Positions 44,751-53,116 of a stretch of 64,000 bases of DNA are shown in pieces (position 1 is the first letter of the stretch; each line of letters starts with the position of its first letter). The notes below the pieces were generated by a model. The model had not been told where the DNA came from and searched no databases. It saw only the letters and a list, made by a program, of their open reading frames with translations. A program made the position numbers and the translations under genes. The stretch is from Salisediminibacterium beveridgei (GTDB lineage Bacteria > Bacillota > Bacilli > Bacillales > Salisediminibacteriaceae): the NCBI RefSeq assembly GCF_001721685.1, contig NZ_CP012502.1, forward strand, positions 2,356,001 to 2,420,000, in the 5' to 3' direction.

Positions 44751-44954
44751 ATGGAGGAGCTCTTAGGATTGATCGACTGGGCAATTGTTGCACCCCTTTT
44801 GGCTTTACAACTGATATTGATGGTGGTGGCGCTGTTTGACTGTGTCCGAAGTGACAATGTCCGGGAACCGAAGTGGGTCTGGTATTTGGTGATCATTTTC
44901 GTCAACATCATTGGCCCGATCGTGTATTTTGTTTTCGGAAAGGTGAAGGATTGA
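44751..44954 (+). CDS. yxlE: PLDc_N-type small membrane protein (YxlE homologue)
   Basis: A 67-residue protein with two membrane helices (about 10-28 and 43-62) and the motif KWVWYLVIIFVNIIGPIVYF of the phospholipase-D N-terminal (PLDc_N) family. In B. subtilis YxlE sits ahead of the YxlFG ABC transporter, exactly as here. ATG 44751 follows GAGGAGTGGG. It is followed by the ATPase gene after one base. Confidence 0.88.
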   Translation: MEELLGLIDWAIVAPLLALQLILMVVALFDCVRSDNVREPKWVWYLVIIFVNIIGPIVYFVFGKVKD

Positions 44955-44955
44955 C

Positions 44956-45861
44956 ATGACACTTTTAACCGTAGATCAGTTAACGAAACGATTCGGTTCT
45001 TTAACCGCTGTGGATCAGGTCTCTTTTTCCGTGGAGGAAGGGGTTTGTGCTGCACTGCTGGGTCCAAATGGTGCCGGTAAAACAACGGCCCTGAACATGA
45101 TCACCGGGCTCAGTAAACCCACAGGGGGCACCATAACACTCGATCCGGCATTAAAAGGCGACCGACGCCGGCACCTCGGTTACCTGCCGCAGCATCCAAC
45201 GTTCTTTAATTGGATGAGTGCGAGAGAATACCTGTGGTTCTCCGGGGAACTTGCAGGACTTTCAAAGAATGAATCCCGGGAGCGGACAACGGATCTTCTG
45301 GAAAAAGTCGGCCTCAGTGACGCGGCAAAAAAGCGGATCGGCGGCTTTTCCGGTGGAATGAAACAGCGGCTTGGCATCGCACAGGCACTGATACATAAGC
45401 CCGCGCTGATCATTCTCGATGAACCGGTTTCAGCGCTCGATCCTTTTGGTCGCCGGGAAGTACTCGATCTCATGCAGGAATTGAAGCGGGAAACGTCGAT
45501 TTTGTTTTCCACCCATGTATTAAATGATGCGGAACAGGTCAGTGATGATGTATTTATGATGAAAGCAGGGAAGCTCGTCATGGCAGGGAGCCTGACCGAG
45601 GTGCATGCCTCTTTTGAGCGGCCTGTCATCCACCTTGCAACAGCCAAACCCGTGGGGGACTGGCTTCACTCTGTCAGGCAAGCCCCATGGGTAATGGGCG
45701 TCGAGGCATCGGAGCTTGCGGTGACATTGGATGTGACGGATATTGCAGAAGCCAGGGATGCTTTACTGAGTGACAAGGCGCTTCGAAAATTGGAGCTGAC
45801 CCGTTTTGAAGTGGGTAAGAAATCGTTGGAAGACGTATTTGTCGAGGTGATGCAGTCATGA
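44956..45861 (+). CDS. yxlF: ABC transporter ATP-binding protein (YxlF homologue)
   Basis: A 301-residue ATPase with Walker A GPNGAGKTT near residue 36, signature FSGGMKQRLG near 133, and Walker B LIILDEP near 152. The C-terminal 80 residues are the regulatory extension common to drug and antibiotic exporters of the DrrA/NatA type. With the next gene it forms an export ABC system. In B. subtilis the homologous YxlFG affects sigma-Y signalling; no sigma-Y gene is present here. Confidence 0.9.
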   Translation: MTLLTVDQLTKRFGSLTAVDQVSFSVEEGVCAALLGPNGAGKTTALNMITGLSKPTGGTITLDPALKGDRRRHLGYLPQHPTFFNWMSAREYLWFSGELAGLSKNESRERTTDLLEKVGLSDAAKKRIGGFSGGMKQRLGIAQALIHKPALIILDEPVSALDPFGRREVLDLMQELKRETSILFSTHVLNDAEQVSDDVFMMKAGKLVMAGSLTEVHASFERPVIHLATAKPVGDWLHSVRQAPWVMGVEASELAVTLDVTDIAEARDALLSDKALRKLELTRFEVGKKSLEDVFVEVMQS

Positions 45862-46646
45862 GGCAGTTTCTGATTCTTTTCAAAAAGGAATGGATGGAAA
45901 CGCTGCGGAATCACAAATGGTTATGGCTGCCGGTGGTGTTCATGATCCTCGGATTAACCCAGCCGCTCACCAGCTATTATTTCGCCGATATCATGGAGAG
46001 CTTCGGCGGGTTGCCTGAAGGCGCCGTGTTCGATATGCCTCAGCCCATGGCCGGTGAAGTATTAGCAGGCACACTCAGTCAGTTCAGCCAGGTCGGCATG
46101 CTTGTCGTGGTATTGGCCTATATGGGTACCGTCAGTCAGGAGCGGACCTCAGGCGCCCTTTCCATGGTTCTCGTGAAGCCGGTGAGTCATGAAGCGTATC
46201 TGTTGGCCAAATGGGTACAGATGGTCCTCATGACGGCCATTGCGTTTGGCCTTGGTTTTCTTCTCAGTGCGTACTATACGTATCTTTTAATTGGTGAATT
46301 CTCCATTGGAACAGCTGCTTCCGGTGCAATGGTGTACCTGGTTTGGCTGATCTTCGCTGTCAGTCTGGTTCTGTTCTTAAGTGTCGTATTGACAAAGCAG
46401 GCTGCCGTAGCGTTCCTCTCTTTAGGTACACTGCTTGTTTTAAGCTTTTTAAGTATGTATGCACCAGAACTGTTTGCCTGGTCACCGGGTGCTTTATCCG
46501 GTCACAGTCAGCATTTGTTCATGACCAATGAAGTGGATGACGGATTCTGGGGAAGTCTTATCGTATCAGGCGTTTTGATCGCCGCTCTCTTGCTTATTTC
46601 AATCGGCGTGTTTAAAAAGAGTGAACTGGTGGTGAAAGATCAATAA
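45858..46646 (+). CDS. yxlG: ABC transporter permease (YxlG homologue)
   Basis: A 262-residue ABC-2 type permease with six membrane helices and the family stretch SGALSMVLVKPVSHEAYLLAKW near residues 98-119. Its start overlaps the ATPase stop by 4 bp. It completes the yxlEFG block. Confidence 0.9.
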   Translation: MRQFLILFKKEWMETLRNHKWLWLPVVFMILGLTQPLTSYYFADIMESFGGLPEGAVFDMPQPMAGEVLAGTLSQFSQVGMLVVVLAYMGTVSQERTSGALSMVLVKPVSHEAYLLAKWVQMVLMTAIAFGLGFLLSAYYTYLLIGEFSIGTAASGAMVYLVWLIFAVSLVLFLSVVLTKQAAVAFLSLGTLLVLSFLSMYAPELFAWSPGALSGHSQHLFMTNEVDDGFWGSLIVSGVLIAALLLISIGVFKKSELVVKDQ

Positions 46647-46653
46647 ACGTGAA

Positions 46654-46680
46654 GACAACGGACTGATCCGTTGCCTTTTG
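46654..46680 (+). terminator. Terminator after yxlG
   Basis: CAACGGA and TCCGTTG pair around CTGA and are followed by CCTTTT. Confidence 0.7.
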
Positions 46681-46710
46681 GCAAGTGTGGAATTGAGTAG
46701 CCTGAGGGGT

Positions 46711-46754
46711 ATTTTCGCCAAATACAAGATGAGCTGCTCTGTTTGGCGGAAAAT
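46711..46754. repeat. Isolated inverted repeat of unknown role
   Basis: ATTTTCGCCAAA and TTTGGCGGAAAAT form a 12-bp stem with one bulge around a 19-nt loop. No T-tract or gene is attached. The remaining 46681-46902 region shows nothing else recognisable. Confidence 0.55.
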
Positions 46755-46902
46755 TATTGTTTTCACGGCAACCAGCAGATCCGTGTCAACGGTTGACCAA
46801 TTTTCACGCCTATCGTGTCAAAAAAGTCTAGTTTACTTTTATTTGACTCGATGTCCCCAGAATAACTTCATACTATTCTCGGTCATTTGGCCGGTGAACC
46901 AG

Positions 46903-46937
46903 CAAAAAGCCAAGGCACATTCCATGCCTTGGCTTTC
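46903..46937 (-). terminator. Terminator after the small winged-helix gene
   Basis: AAAGCCAAGGCA and TGCCTTGGCTTT form a perfect stem around CATTCCA, with TTTTTG on the minus strand. Confidence 0.8.
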
Positions 46938-46949
46938 AGGATTCATTGA

Positions 46950-47177
46950 TCAGCGGTTCATCATTTTTCTGCCGCCGTCAGTCAATACATACTGATCGTT
47001 TTCGTCAACCGACACAAAACCCATCGATTTCATATCTCTCAAGTTGCTTCGCACTTTGAACAGTGGCGCACCGGCTTCTTTTGAAAGGTCTTCAGCAGAT
47101 TTCGGCGTTCCGTCCACTGCAGCCAGCATGTCTTTTGCTGATTGGGTCAGTGTACCATCACCATTTACGCATGCCAT
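46950..47177 (-). CDS. Small winged-helix protein
   Basis: A 75-residue protein whose helices and wing (AEDLSKEAGAPLFKVRSNLRDM, then GFVSVDENDQYVLTDGGRKMM) form a compact winged helix of the MarR/ArsR general type without an effector domain. The ATG follows CAGGTGATG. It lies just downstream of the peroxiredoxin gene on the same strand, so it may be co-expressed under oxidative stress. No specific family name can be given. Confidence 0.75.
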   Translation of the reverse strand: MACVNGDGTLTQSAKDMLAAVDGTPKSAEDLSKEAGAPLFKVRSNLRDMKSMGFVSVDENDQYVLTDGGRKMMNR

Positions 47178-47219
47178 AAATTACATCACCTGCTTTCCTG
47201 ATTGAATATTTGATCCGTC

Positions 47220-47888
47220 TCAGTCGACATCTTTCTTGCAGAAGTACCAGTCGACGCATTCGTATGCTGGGTCATTCGCACGCTCTTCCGCTTCTTCCTG
47301 TGTTTTTGGCGGAGGAACAATGGCTTTGTCTCCCGGATTCCAGTTTGCCGGCGTTGCCAGACCTTTTTCGTCCGTTGTCTGAAGTGCCTTCACGAGTCTC
47401 AGGATTTCAGGCATGTTTCGTCCTGTGGAAAGTGGATAGTAAATCACCGCCCGGACAACCTGCTTGTCATCAATGACAAATACCGCGCGTGATGTTTCTG
47501 TCGTGGATTCGCCTGGCATAATCATGCCGTATTTCTTTGCGACATCTTTGTTCAAGTCAGCAATGATTGGAAAGGTCAGTTCCACACCCATTTTTTCTTT
47601 GACGTTTCGAACCCATGCGATGTGAGAATGAACGCTGTCCACACTCAATCCGAGAAGTTCTGTATTCAATGCTCGCAGATCATCCGCAATTTCCTGAAAT
47701 GCAATGAATTCCGTTGTGCAAACCGGTGTGAAGTCTGCCGGGTGTGAGAACAGAATCACCCAGGAACCTTTAAAATCTTCCAGTTGCAATGTACCGTGTG
47801 TTGTCTCGGCCTCAAATGCAGGCGCCTGATCTCCGATTCTCGGTAAAGAAACGACTTCTTTTTCTTGCTGTTCCACGTGTTCACTCAT
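47220..47888 (-). CDS. Peroxiredoxin (Prx6/AhpC-TSA type)
   Basis: A 222-residue peroxiredoxin. The peroxidatic cysteine is C57 in PADFTPVCTTEF, with the conserved Arg and Pro of the site. The long C-terminal half (RNMPEILRLVKALQ, then PPPKTQEEA) matches the Prx6 subgroup. Two more cysteines, CVDWYFC, near the end could be resolving partners. ATG 47888 follows AAGGAGATG. The promoter carries AT palindromes of PerR/Fur type. Confidence 0.92.
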   Translation of the reverse strand: MSEHVEQQEKEVVSLPRIGDQAPAFEAETTHGTLQLEDFKGSWVILFSHPADFTPVCTTEFIAFQEIADDLRALNTELLGLSVDSVHSHIAWVRNVKEKMGVELTFPIIADLNKDVAKKYGMIMPGESTTETSRAVFVIDDKQVVRAVIYYPLSTGRNMPEILRLVKALQTTDEKGLATPANWNPGDKAIVPPPKTQEEAEERANDPAYECVDWYFCKKDVD

Positions 47889-47899
47889 GAATAACATCT

Positions 47900-47930
47900 C
47901 CTTATTATTAATAATAATTATTATCTTGTA
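47900..47930 (-). promoter_or_regulatory. PerR/Fur-like palindrome in the peroxiredoxin promoter
   Basis: AATAATAATTATTATT is a perfect AT palindrome; the region resembles a PerR box (TTATAATNATTATAA). It is located 15-40 bp before the start codon, where a repressor would block transcription. Confidence 0.5.
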
Positions 47931-47987
47931 CATATACTAATATAACCTGAAACAACGAAATAGTAAACGGAACAGGAGGTGAATTTA

Positions 47988-48047
47988 TTGTTAAATAAAC
48001 GACTGGAAACCACGGGGAGTATCGGACCATTTATAAAATTTTTGTGA
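47988..48047 (+). other. Possible truncated reading frame with strong ribosome site
   Basis: AACAGGAGGTGAATTTA precedes a TTG that opens 19 codons (start LLNKRLETTGSIGPFIKFL) before TGA. The ribosome site is strong, but the frame is short. It lies just before the thiF-like fragment at 48084, so it may be the broken start of a gene cut off at the cassette boundary. Confidence 0.35.
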
Positions 48048-48083
48048 AGTGATATTAAATATTCTCATTTATCGATTACGAAT

Positions 48084-48180
48084 GAAAAAAGCGATCCTGT
48101 TTTCAACCGAACAGGATCGCTTTCGTATGGGTGATCAGAGTGTTAGCTGCCAATATAGTGCTGGTAAAGTGACAGGGCCT
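48084..48180 (-). pseudogene. thiF 3'-end remnant with terminator (left flank of copper cassette)
   Basis: The segment repeats the thiF end at 49357-49445. A hairpin of AAAAAAGCGATCCTGT and ACAGGATCGC, then GTGATCA, is followed on the minus strand by codons for ALSLYQHYIGS and a TAA stop (48143-48145). Intact ThiF ends [11 protein letters not shown] with TGA. The sequence differences show the two copies are diverged, not a fresh duplication. No start exists. Confidence 0.85.
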
Positions 48181-48197
48181 CCTGAACATTTCAACCA

Positions 48198-48243
48198 AAA
48201 AAGAGCAATGTCCAAGCCTGATTCGACTTAGCATTGCTCATTC
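48198..48243 (-). terminator. Terminator after the cupredoxin gene
   Basis: On the minus strand GAGCAATGC and CATTGCTC pair across a 20-nt loop and are followed by TTTTTTGG. Confidence 0.7.
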
Positions 48244-48248
48244 ATTTA

Positions 48249-48623
48249 TTATTCCACGACTAAGGTTGTTTCCATTTCATCGTGACCTTCTCCACAAGGA
48301 ATACTGCAATAGATTCTGTATTCTCCTGGCTCTAAATCGGCCGTTGCAGTTCCTTCACCATCAATCTCAACGTCCGTGCCTTCAATCTTGATACCGTGAT
48401 GACCTTCTTCGTTTGTCAGGTTAATGGTTACCTCGCCAGCTTCAGCTGTATAACTGTCCTGATCAAAATCCCAATCGGTTGCAACCAGATCAACTTCATT
48501 GGAAGATGCATTTTCTCCATTACCACTTTCATTTTCAATCTCCGTCGTATCATCATTACCTCCGCAAGCTGCCAGTATCAGTACCAGCGAGAGAAGGAGT
48601 AAACTGATCATTGTTTTCTTCAT
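48249..48623 (-). CDS. CuA-type cupredoxin lipoprotein
   Basis: A 124-residue lipoprotein. The signal ends in the lipobox LAAC (Cys20), and an acidic linker leads to a cupredoxin fold. The metal loop CSIPCGEGHDEM has Cys106, Cys110, His114 and Met117 in the exact CuA spacing of cytochrome oxidase subunit II, and His75/His76 supply the remaining ligand. It is a membrane-tethered copper electron carrier or copper chaperone outside the cell. It lies in a small cassette with a Met/His-rich secreted protein. Confidence 0.88.
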   Translation of the reverse strand: MKKTMISLLLLSLVLILAACGGNDDTTEIENESGNGENASSNEVDLVATDWDFDQDSYTAEAGEVTINLTNEEGHHGIKIEGTDVEIDGEGTATADLEPGEYRIYCSIPCGEGHDEMETTLVVE

Positions 48624-48767
48624 TCCAACATTCCTCCATATAATAAATTATATAGCATTAATGTCATCTAATTATTAATACTATATAATAAAAATTATAA
48701 ATTATCCCCGTCACCTTGTGCAATGAATAACACTTGGACTCAGTAATATATATTTATTCAGCCACGC

Positions 48768-49247
48768 TTATTTCATGTCTGAAAAGATTTTCCTTGGTTC
48801 TGCTCCATTGGTTCCGTGCATGGCCTGATACATTTCTTTGATCTGCTTGTCTGTAAAGTCAGGGTGAACTTCTTTCATAACCTTTTTCATTTGACCGAAA
48901 TTAACCGGACCATTTGATTCTTCCATCAGTTCAACCATTTTATCCATGTCTTCTTCTGTCATTGCTTCATGCATGCCAGCGAAATCGCCATCGCCATGCA
49001 TGCTGTCATGCATCTCTCCCATAGTGAAATTTGCACTCGGAGCGGCGCCATTTGTACCATGCATGTCATTGTACATGACTCTCAACTCTTCTTTTGATTG
49101 ATCTGGATGATGTTGCTCCATGATCTTGCTCATTTGTCCGAAATTGAATAGTCCCTCACCATTTCCTGCATCACTTTGCGCATAAACTGCTGCTCCGCCG
49201 GTTGTAATCAAGCCTAAAGATAATAGACCAATCATTAGTTTTTTCAT
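48768..49247 (-). CDS. Secreted Met/His-rich protein with internal duplication
   Basis: A 159-residue exported protein. A signal peptide (about 1-25, ending VYAQ) precedes two homologous roughly 40-residue units: FNFGQMSKIMEQHHPD with YNDMHGTNGA, and VNFGQMKKVMKEVHPD with YQAMHGTNGA. Between them is a Met/His-rich stretch (GEMHDSMHGDG). Frequent Met and His side chains suggest copper binding, supported by the neighbouring CuA cupredoxin. ATG 49247 is preferred because AAGGGAG lies nine bases upstream. No known family is assigned. Confidence 0.75.
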   Translation of the reverse strand: MKKLMIGLLSLGLITTGGAAVYAQSDAGNGEGLFNFGQMSKIMEQHHPDQSKEELRVMYNDMHGTNGAAPSANFTMGEMHDSMHGDGDFAGMHEAMTEEDMDKMVELMEESNGPVNFGQMKKVMKEVHPDFTDKQIKEMYQAMHGTNGAEPRKIFSDMK

Positions 49248-49356
49248 CTCAACCATCTCCCTTAATTTTTGTATACCTTCATCTTACAAAGAAAGTATCA
49301 AGAAAGTATGGAGTACGCGAAAACAGTCTCATTTTCTCAGTGTTTTACCCTCTACT

Positions 49357-49402
49357 GAAAAAGCGATCCTGTATTCTCTTGAACAGGATCGCTTTCGCAT
49401 GG
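49357..49402 (-). terminator. Terminator after thiF (right copy)
   Basis: AAAAAGCGATCCTGT and ACAGGATCGCTTT form a long stem. It is homologous to the hairpin at 48084-48127. Confidence 0.85.
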
Positions 49403-49406
49403 GTGA

Positions 49407-50414
49407 TCAACTTCCAATATAGCGCTGGTAAAGTGACAGGGCCGCTGCCGGCTCCTGCGTGTTGTGCACCAGTGCCCGTCCATCGTGAAAGAGGACGACC
49501 CGGTGTCCTTCAAGAATCACCTGCATCAGGTACGGATTTTCTTGAAGATCATAAGGAGCGAGTGTTTGCCGCAGTTCTTCAAAAGCGACTTGGCGCGCCG
49601 GTCTGATCTGCACCGTATCCCTTCCGCAGAGGACAGCCGTCTGTGTCCGTGCGCTTCTTTCCAGATTCGGATAAACGGGATCCTTGCCGCAGCTTGGACA
49701 TTCGTCTCTTTTTAGACGGTCCACATCGATGGTGCGGGTTTCGTTACGCCAGATGTCGTATTGAACCAGTCCACCTCGGAGATGCTCTCTGGCTCCGGCC
49801 AGGAGCTTCAAGACTTCGGCGGTCTGATATGAAGCGGTCATCTGCACCGCCGGAGCGATAATCCCCGCAGTATCACACGTCTCCCCGCCTGGTGCGACCG
49901 TGCCAAGAATGCACTGCAGGCACGGTTTTTCACCGGGAAGAACCGTATAAGAGAGACCGTAGGAAGACACACAGGCGCCATAGACGAAGGGAATATTTGC
50001 TTTGAGACATGCGTCATTGATCACCATTCTGGTCTCAAAATTGTCCAGCCCATCCACGATGACATCGACGTGGTCATAAGATGCGAGGAGATCCGGCGTG
50101 ATTTCACCGATTACACCGGTGATGTCGATCTCTGTGTTGATTTCTTTCAACCGTTTTTCTGCGGCAGCTGCTTTTGGCATGCGTTCTTTGGCATCCGCTT
50201 CGGTATAGAGTTGCTGCCTTTGCAGATTGGACGCTTCGACATAATCACGGTCAACGATGGTGATCTTGCCGACGCCCGCTCTTGTCAGCATCTCTGCCGC
50301 CGCACTTCCAAGCGCCCCTGCTCCGGCAATCAGAACTTCTGAATCTGCGATTTTTTTCTGACCGTCAGGACCGATGCCCGGGAATCGGGTCTGTCTTGAA
50401 TACCGCTCCGTCAT
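49407..50414 (-). CDS. thiF: ThiF/MoeB-family sulfur-carrier adenylyltransferase
   Basis: A 335-residue E1-like enzyme. The ATP motif [13 protein letters not shown] is near residue 31, with [13 protein letters not shown] near 55, and Cys-x2-Cys zinc pairs occur at CLQC and CPSCG. It adenylates the C-terminal Gly-Gly of ThiS for sulfur transfer. Overlaps ThiG by 4 bp. It is the last gene of the thiamin operon, read through from the TPP riboswitch. Confidence 0.92.
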   Translation of the reverse strand: MTERYSRQTRFPGIGPDGQKKIADSEVLIAGAGALGSAAAEMLTRAGVGKITIVDRDYVEASNLQRQQLYTEADAKERMPKAAAAEKRLKEINTEIDITGVIGEITPDLLASYDHVDVIVDGLDNFETRMVINDACLKANIPFVYGACVSSYGLSYTVLPGEKPCLQCILGTVAPGGETCDTAGIIAPAVQMTASYQTAEVLKLLAGAREHLRGGLVQYDIWRNETRTIDVDRLKRDECPSCGKDPVYPNLERSARTQTAVLCGRDTVQIRPARQVAFEELRQTLAPYDLQENPYLMQVILEGHRVVLFHDGRALVHNTQEPAAALSLYQRYIGS

Positions 50415-51181
50415 GAGGTAGGGCTCACTCCTTCAAGTGGACTGCTGGCCGTGGCCGTCATCTTTTTCGGGATCCGGCCGGCTTCGAAACCAAGGCGACC
50501 GGCTTCAACGGCCAGTTTCATCGCTTCTGCCATCTTCACCGGATCTTGGGCACGGGCGACAGCGGAATTGAGCAGCACGCCGTCTGCACCGAGTTCCATG
50601 GCGAATGTGGCATCAGCCGGGCTGCCGAGACCTGCGTCCACGATGATCGGCACTTCTGCCTGATCGACAATATGCCGAAGATTATACGGATTCACAATCC
50701 CGAGACCCGAACCGATCGGTGAGGCTGCGGGCATGACCGCGTGACAGCCCATTTCCTGCAGCTTTCTCGCCAGTACCACATCATCTGACGTATACGTGAG
50801 CACGGTGAAACCGTCCGCCAGCAGCTCCTCGGATGCTTTCAGCGTTTCCACCGGGTCTGGAAGAAGTGTTTTGCTGCAACCGATCACTTCAACCTTAATC
50901 ATGTCGCACAGGCCCGCTTCTCTGGCCAGTTTGGCTGTCCGGACTGCTTCTTCTGCTGTAGAGGCACCTGCCGTATTCGGCAAGAGCTCAAAGCGGTCCA
51001 GATCGAGTCCCGCAAAAGCATCTTCTGCAGCGTTTTCCAACGACATGCGCCTAACAGCAAAGGTGAGTACATTCGTATTTGAAGCTTCCACAGCACGTTT
51101 TTGCACATCGGTGTTGTCATATTTCCCAGTTCCGAGCATCAGTCTTGAATTCAGTTTCTTTTCTCCAATTTTAAGCATCAT
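50411..51181 (-). CDS. thiG: Thiazole synthase
   Basis: A 256-residue (beta/alpha)8 ThiG with [10 protein letters not shown] at the N-terminus, the imine lysine in MIKVEVIG near residue 95, and [14 protein letters not shown] near 180. It makes the thiazole carboxylate from deoxyxylulose-5-P, dehydroglycine (from ThiO) and ThiS-thiocarboxylate. Its ATG overlaps the thiS stop (TAATG). Confidence 0.95.
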   Translation of the reverse strand: MMLKIGEKKLNSRLMLGTGKYDNTDVQKRAVEASNTNVLTFAVRRMSLENAAEDAFAGLDLDRFELLPNTAGASTAEEAVRTAKLAREAGLCDMIKVEVIGCSKTLLPDPVETLKASEELLADGFTVLTYTSDDVVLARKLQEMGCHAVMPAASPIGSGLGIVNPYNLRHIVDQAEVPIIVDAGLGSPADATFAMELGADGVLLNSAVARAQDPVKMAEAMKLAVEAGRLGFEAGRIPKKMTATASSPLEGVSPTS

Positions 51182-51381
51182 TATCCGCCTCCTACAAAAT
51201 GAACGATTTCAAGCTTGTCTCCATCTTTTACAGGCGTCATTGCCCACTCTTCTTTTTTCAGGATGGTTCCGTTATGCTCTACTGCAACCCTGCCGTTTAC
51301 TGCACCGTATTGCGTCAGCAGCTCTTCGACAGTACCTCCTTCTTCAAGCGTCTCTTCCTTACCGTTAATGAGCAGTTTCAT
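51181..51381 (-). CDS. thiS: Sulfur carrier protein ThiS
   Basis: A 66-residue ubiquitin-like carrier ending in VGGG; the terminal glycines receive sulfur from the ThiF system. ATG 51381 is used ([10 protein letters not shown]); it overlaps the thiO stop by 4 bp. A longer in-frame extension lies inside thiO and is not used. Confidence 0.93.
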   Translation of the reverse strand: MKLLINGKEETLEEGGTVEELLTQYGAVNGRVAVEHNGTILKKEEWAMTPVKDGDKLEIVHFVGGG

Positions 51382-52445
51382 GATCGCACTTCCTCCTTTG
51401 AAAAAATCTTCAACTGATCCGGTTTTCCGTGTCCTGCAATCCAGTCTGCCAGAAGATTTCCGGTCAGTCCCGACAACAAAATCCCGTTTCGGTAGTGCCC
51501 GAGGCTGACAAAAAAGTTGTCTTCCCACTCCGAAACTTCCGGGATGCCACTTTTGTGCTGCGGCCGGATCCCGGACCAGGTTTCATGCACTGCAGCACTG
51601 GCCAGTTCAGGAACAAGGGTCACTGCCGCAGCAAGGAGCCTCGTCACCGCCGCTGCGGTGACATGTTCCGTCGTATCATGAGGTGTTTCGGATGCACCAA
51701 TAATGATCCGCCCGTCTGCTTTCGGTACAAGATAGACGTCCTCGGTGACAATCGTTTCGGAAAAAGGCTGCTTCTCTGGCAAGAGAGCGACACATTCTCC
51801 TTTCACCGGGTAGACATCCGGTCCTCCGCCTGCAGGAAGTCCCGCCACACCCGGTGCCGCCAGGACCTTGTCTCCTTCAAAGGTTTCTGAGCCTGTGTGA
51901 ACGCGCCAGCCAACAGCCGTTTTCGTATAGCCGGTCACTGTCGTGTCTTCATGAAGCTCGCCACCGAGATGCAATAATGAGCGCTTCATCGCTTCCGCTG
52001 ACAGGCGGGCATCGACCTGGGCCTCTTCGGGAAAGTGCAGGATTGCCGACGCATCCGGAAGTAACGCATCCGGGGAATCGATCCACCTGCAAATGGCACC
52101 TGCCTTCTCGTGAGCTGCGGCAAGCTTTTCGAGGTCAGCCGCTTCCCGGTCGTCAAACGCAGCCCGGAAGGCCCCCTCTTGTCTGTATCCTGTGAAAATA
52201 CCGCTCCAGTTTTCCAATTCAGCATGGAAGGTGTGCCAGTATTTCCGTGCATCCAGGGCAAAGGAAAGTGCATCTTCTCCTGTATGCAGTTCGGTCTGCG
52301 CCCCAAGCATGCCCGCAGCTGCGTGAGTGGCGCCGCGTCCTGTAAGCCCCTTTTCAAGCAGTGTAACGCGCATGCCTTTTTCCAGTGCATGAACGGCCGT
52401 TGATAATCCGATGATCCCGCCACCAATCACAATCAGGTGCTGCAT
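51378..52445 (-). CDS. thiO: Glycine oxidase ThiO
   Basis: A 355-residue DAO-type flavoprotein. FAD motif IGGGIIGLSTAVHA at the N-terminus, GATHAAAGMLGAQ near residue 40, and TWSGIRPQHKSGIPEV near 300 in the C-terminal site. It oxidises glycine to dehydroglycine for ThiG. Overlaps tenI by 13 bp. Confidence 0.93.
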   Translation of the reverse strand: MQHLIVIGGGIIGLSTAVHALEKGMRVTLLEKGLTGRGATHAAAGMLGAQTELHTGEDALSFALDARKYWHTFHAELENWSGIFTGYRQEGAFRAAFDDREAADLEKLAAAHEKAGAICRWIDSPDALLPDASAILHFPEEAQVDARLSAEAMKRSLLHLGGELHEDTTVTGYTKTAVGWRVHTGSETFEGDKVLAAPGVAGLPAGGGPDVYPVKGECVALLPEKQPFSETIVTEDVYLVPKADGRIIIGASETPHDTTEHVTAAAVTRLLAAAVTLVPELASAAVHETWSGIRPQHKSGIPEVSEWEDNFFVSLGHYRNGILLSGLTGNLLADWIAGHGKPDQLKIFSKEEVRS

Positions 52446-52999
52446 GTCATCGCCTCCTCTCTCAGTTCGTACGCTGCACGTGCCGGATCGTCGCTTTTGA
52501 AAACGGCAGAAATGACTGCGATACCAGCAGCGCCGGTGTCCATCACTTCGCTCAGCATCCCCTGCTGAATGCCACCGACGGCAATAACCGGGATCTTTAC
52601 AGACTGACAGATATCCTCCAATCCCTTTCGTCCGAGAATCGAGTTGACCTGTTTGGATAACGGATTTCGGAAAGGTCCTGCAATAACGTAAGTGGCACCC
52701 TCTTGTTCCGCTTTGATGGCCGCTTCAGGTGAATGAACGGATCTGCCTGCCATTTTCCTGTGAAAGGGTACTGGTTCAGGCAAATGCAGTCCTGAAGCGG
52801 ATTTTTGTGCGCCCGGTGTTTTTGCGTTTATGAGAAGTGTTGTGTCCAGTCTCCATTCGGCTGATGTCCTGATCGTTGCGGCTTCAGACCAATCCGGTTC
52901 TCTCAGGTGAACGGCATCCAGCCAAGGTGCAGCCATCCCAGCTGCTTTTACAAATCCTGTTCGTGACATCGACCCTGTTGAAATGGCATGTATGAGCAT
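52433..52999 (-). CDS. tenI: Thiazole tautomerase TenI (ThiE-like)
   Basis: A 188-residue TIM barrel of the ThiE/TenI family. It has VHSPEAAIKAEQEGATYVIAG-like phosphate loops and IPVIAVGGI near residue 135. Lack of the full ThiE pyrimidine site and its place beside thiO fit TenI, which aromatises the thiazole carboxylate. It is the first gene behind the TPP riboswitch, with AGGAGG before the ATG. Confidence 0.9.
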   Translation of the reverse strand: MLIHAISTGSMSRTGFVKAAGMAAPWLDAVHLREPDWSEAATIRTSAEWRLDTTLLINAKTPGAQKSASGLHLPEPVPFHRKMAGRSVHSPEAAIKAEQEGATYVIAGPFRNPLSKQVNSILGRKGLEDICQSVKIPVIAVGGIQQGMLSEVMDTGAAGIAVISAVFKSDDPARAAYELREEAMTCST

Positions 53000-53021
53000 G
53001 GTTCCTCCTATCTGATATAAA

Positions 53022-53116
53022 GAAAACTTGGCTTGTCGCCAAGTCTATGGCGGAAGCCTTAGTTGCACTTATACTTTAATCCTTTAACGAAGTTAAACTT
53101 TCCTAAAGTACAAAAA
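53022..53116 (-). repeat. Intergenic hairpin repeat, copy C (within thi leader)
   Basis: A well-conserved copy of the 22723 element, inserted between the TPP-riboswitch terminator and the tenI ribosome site. On the minus strand it begins in the terminator's T-tract, TTTTTTGTACTTTAGG, and ends GGCGACAAGCCAAGTTTTC. It adds about 95 nt of folded RNA to the thi 5' UTR. Confidence 0.85.

Noticed and set aside
44956..46646. Sigma-Y operon
   Set aside because: Homologues of yxlE, yxlF and yxlG are present, but no sigma factor or yxlC/yxlD gene lies upstream.
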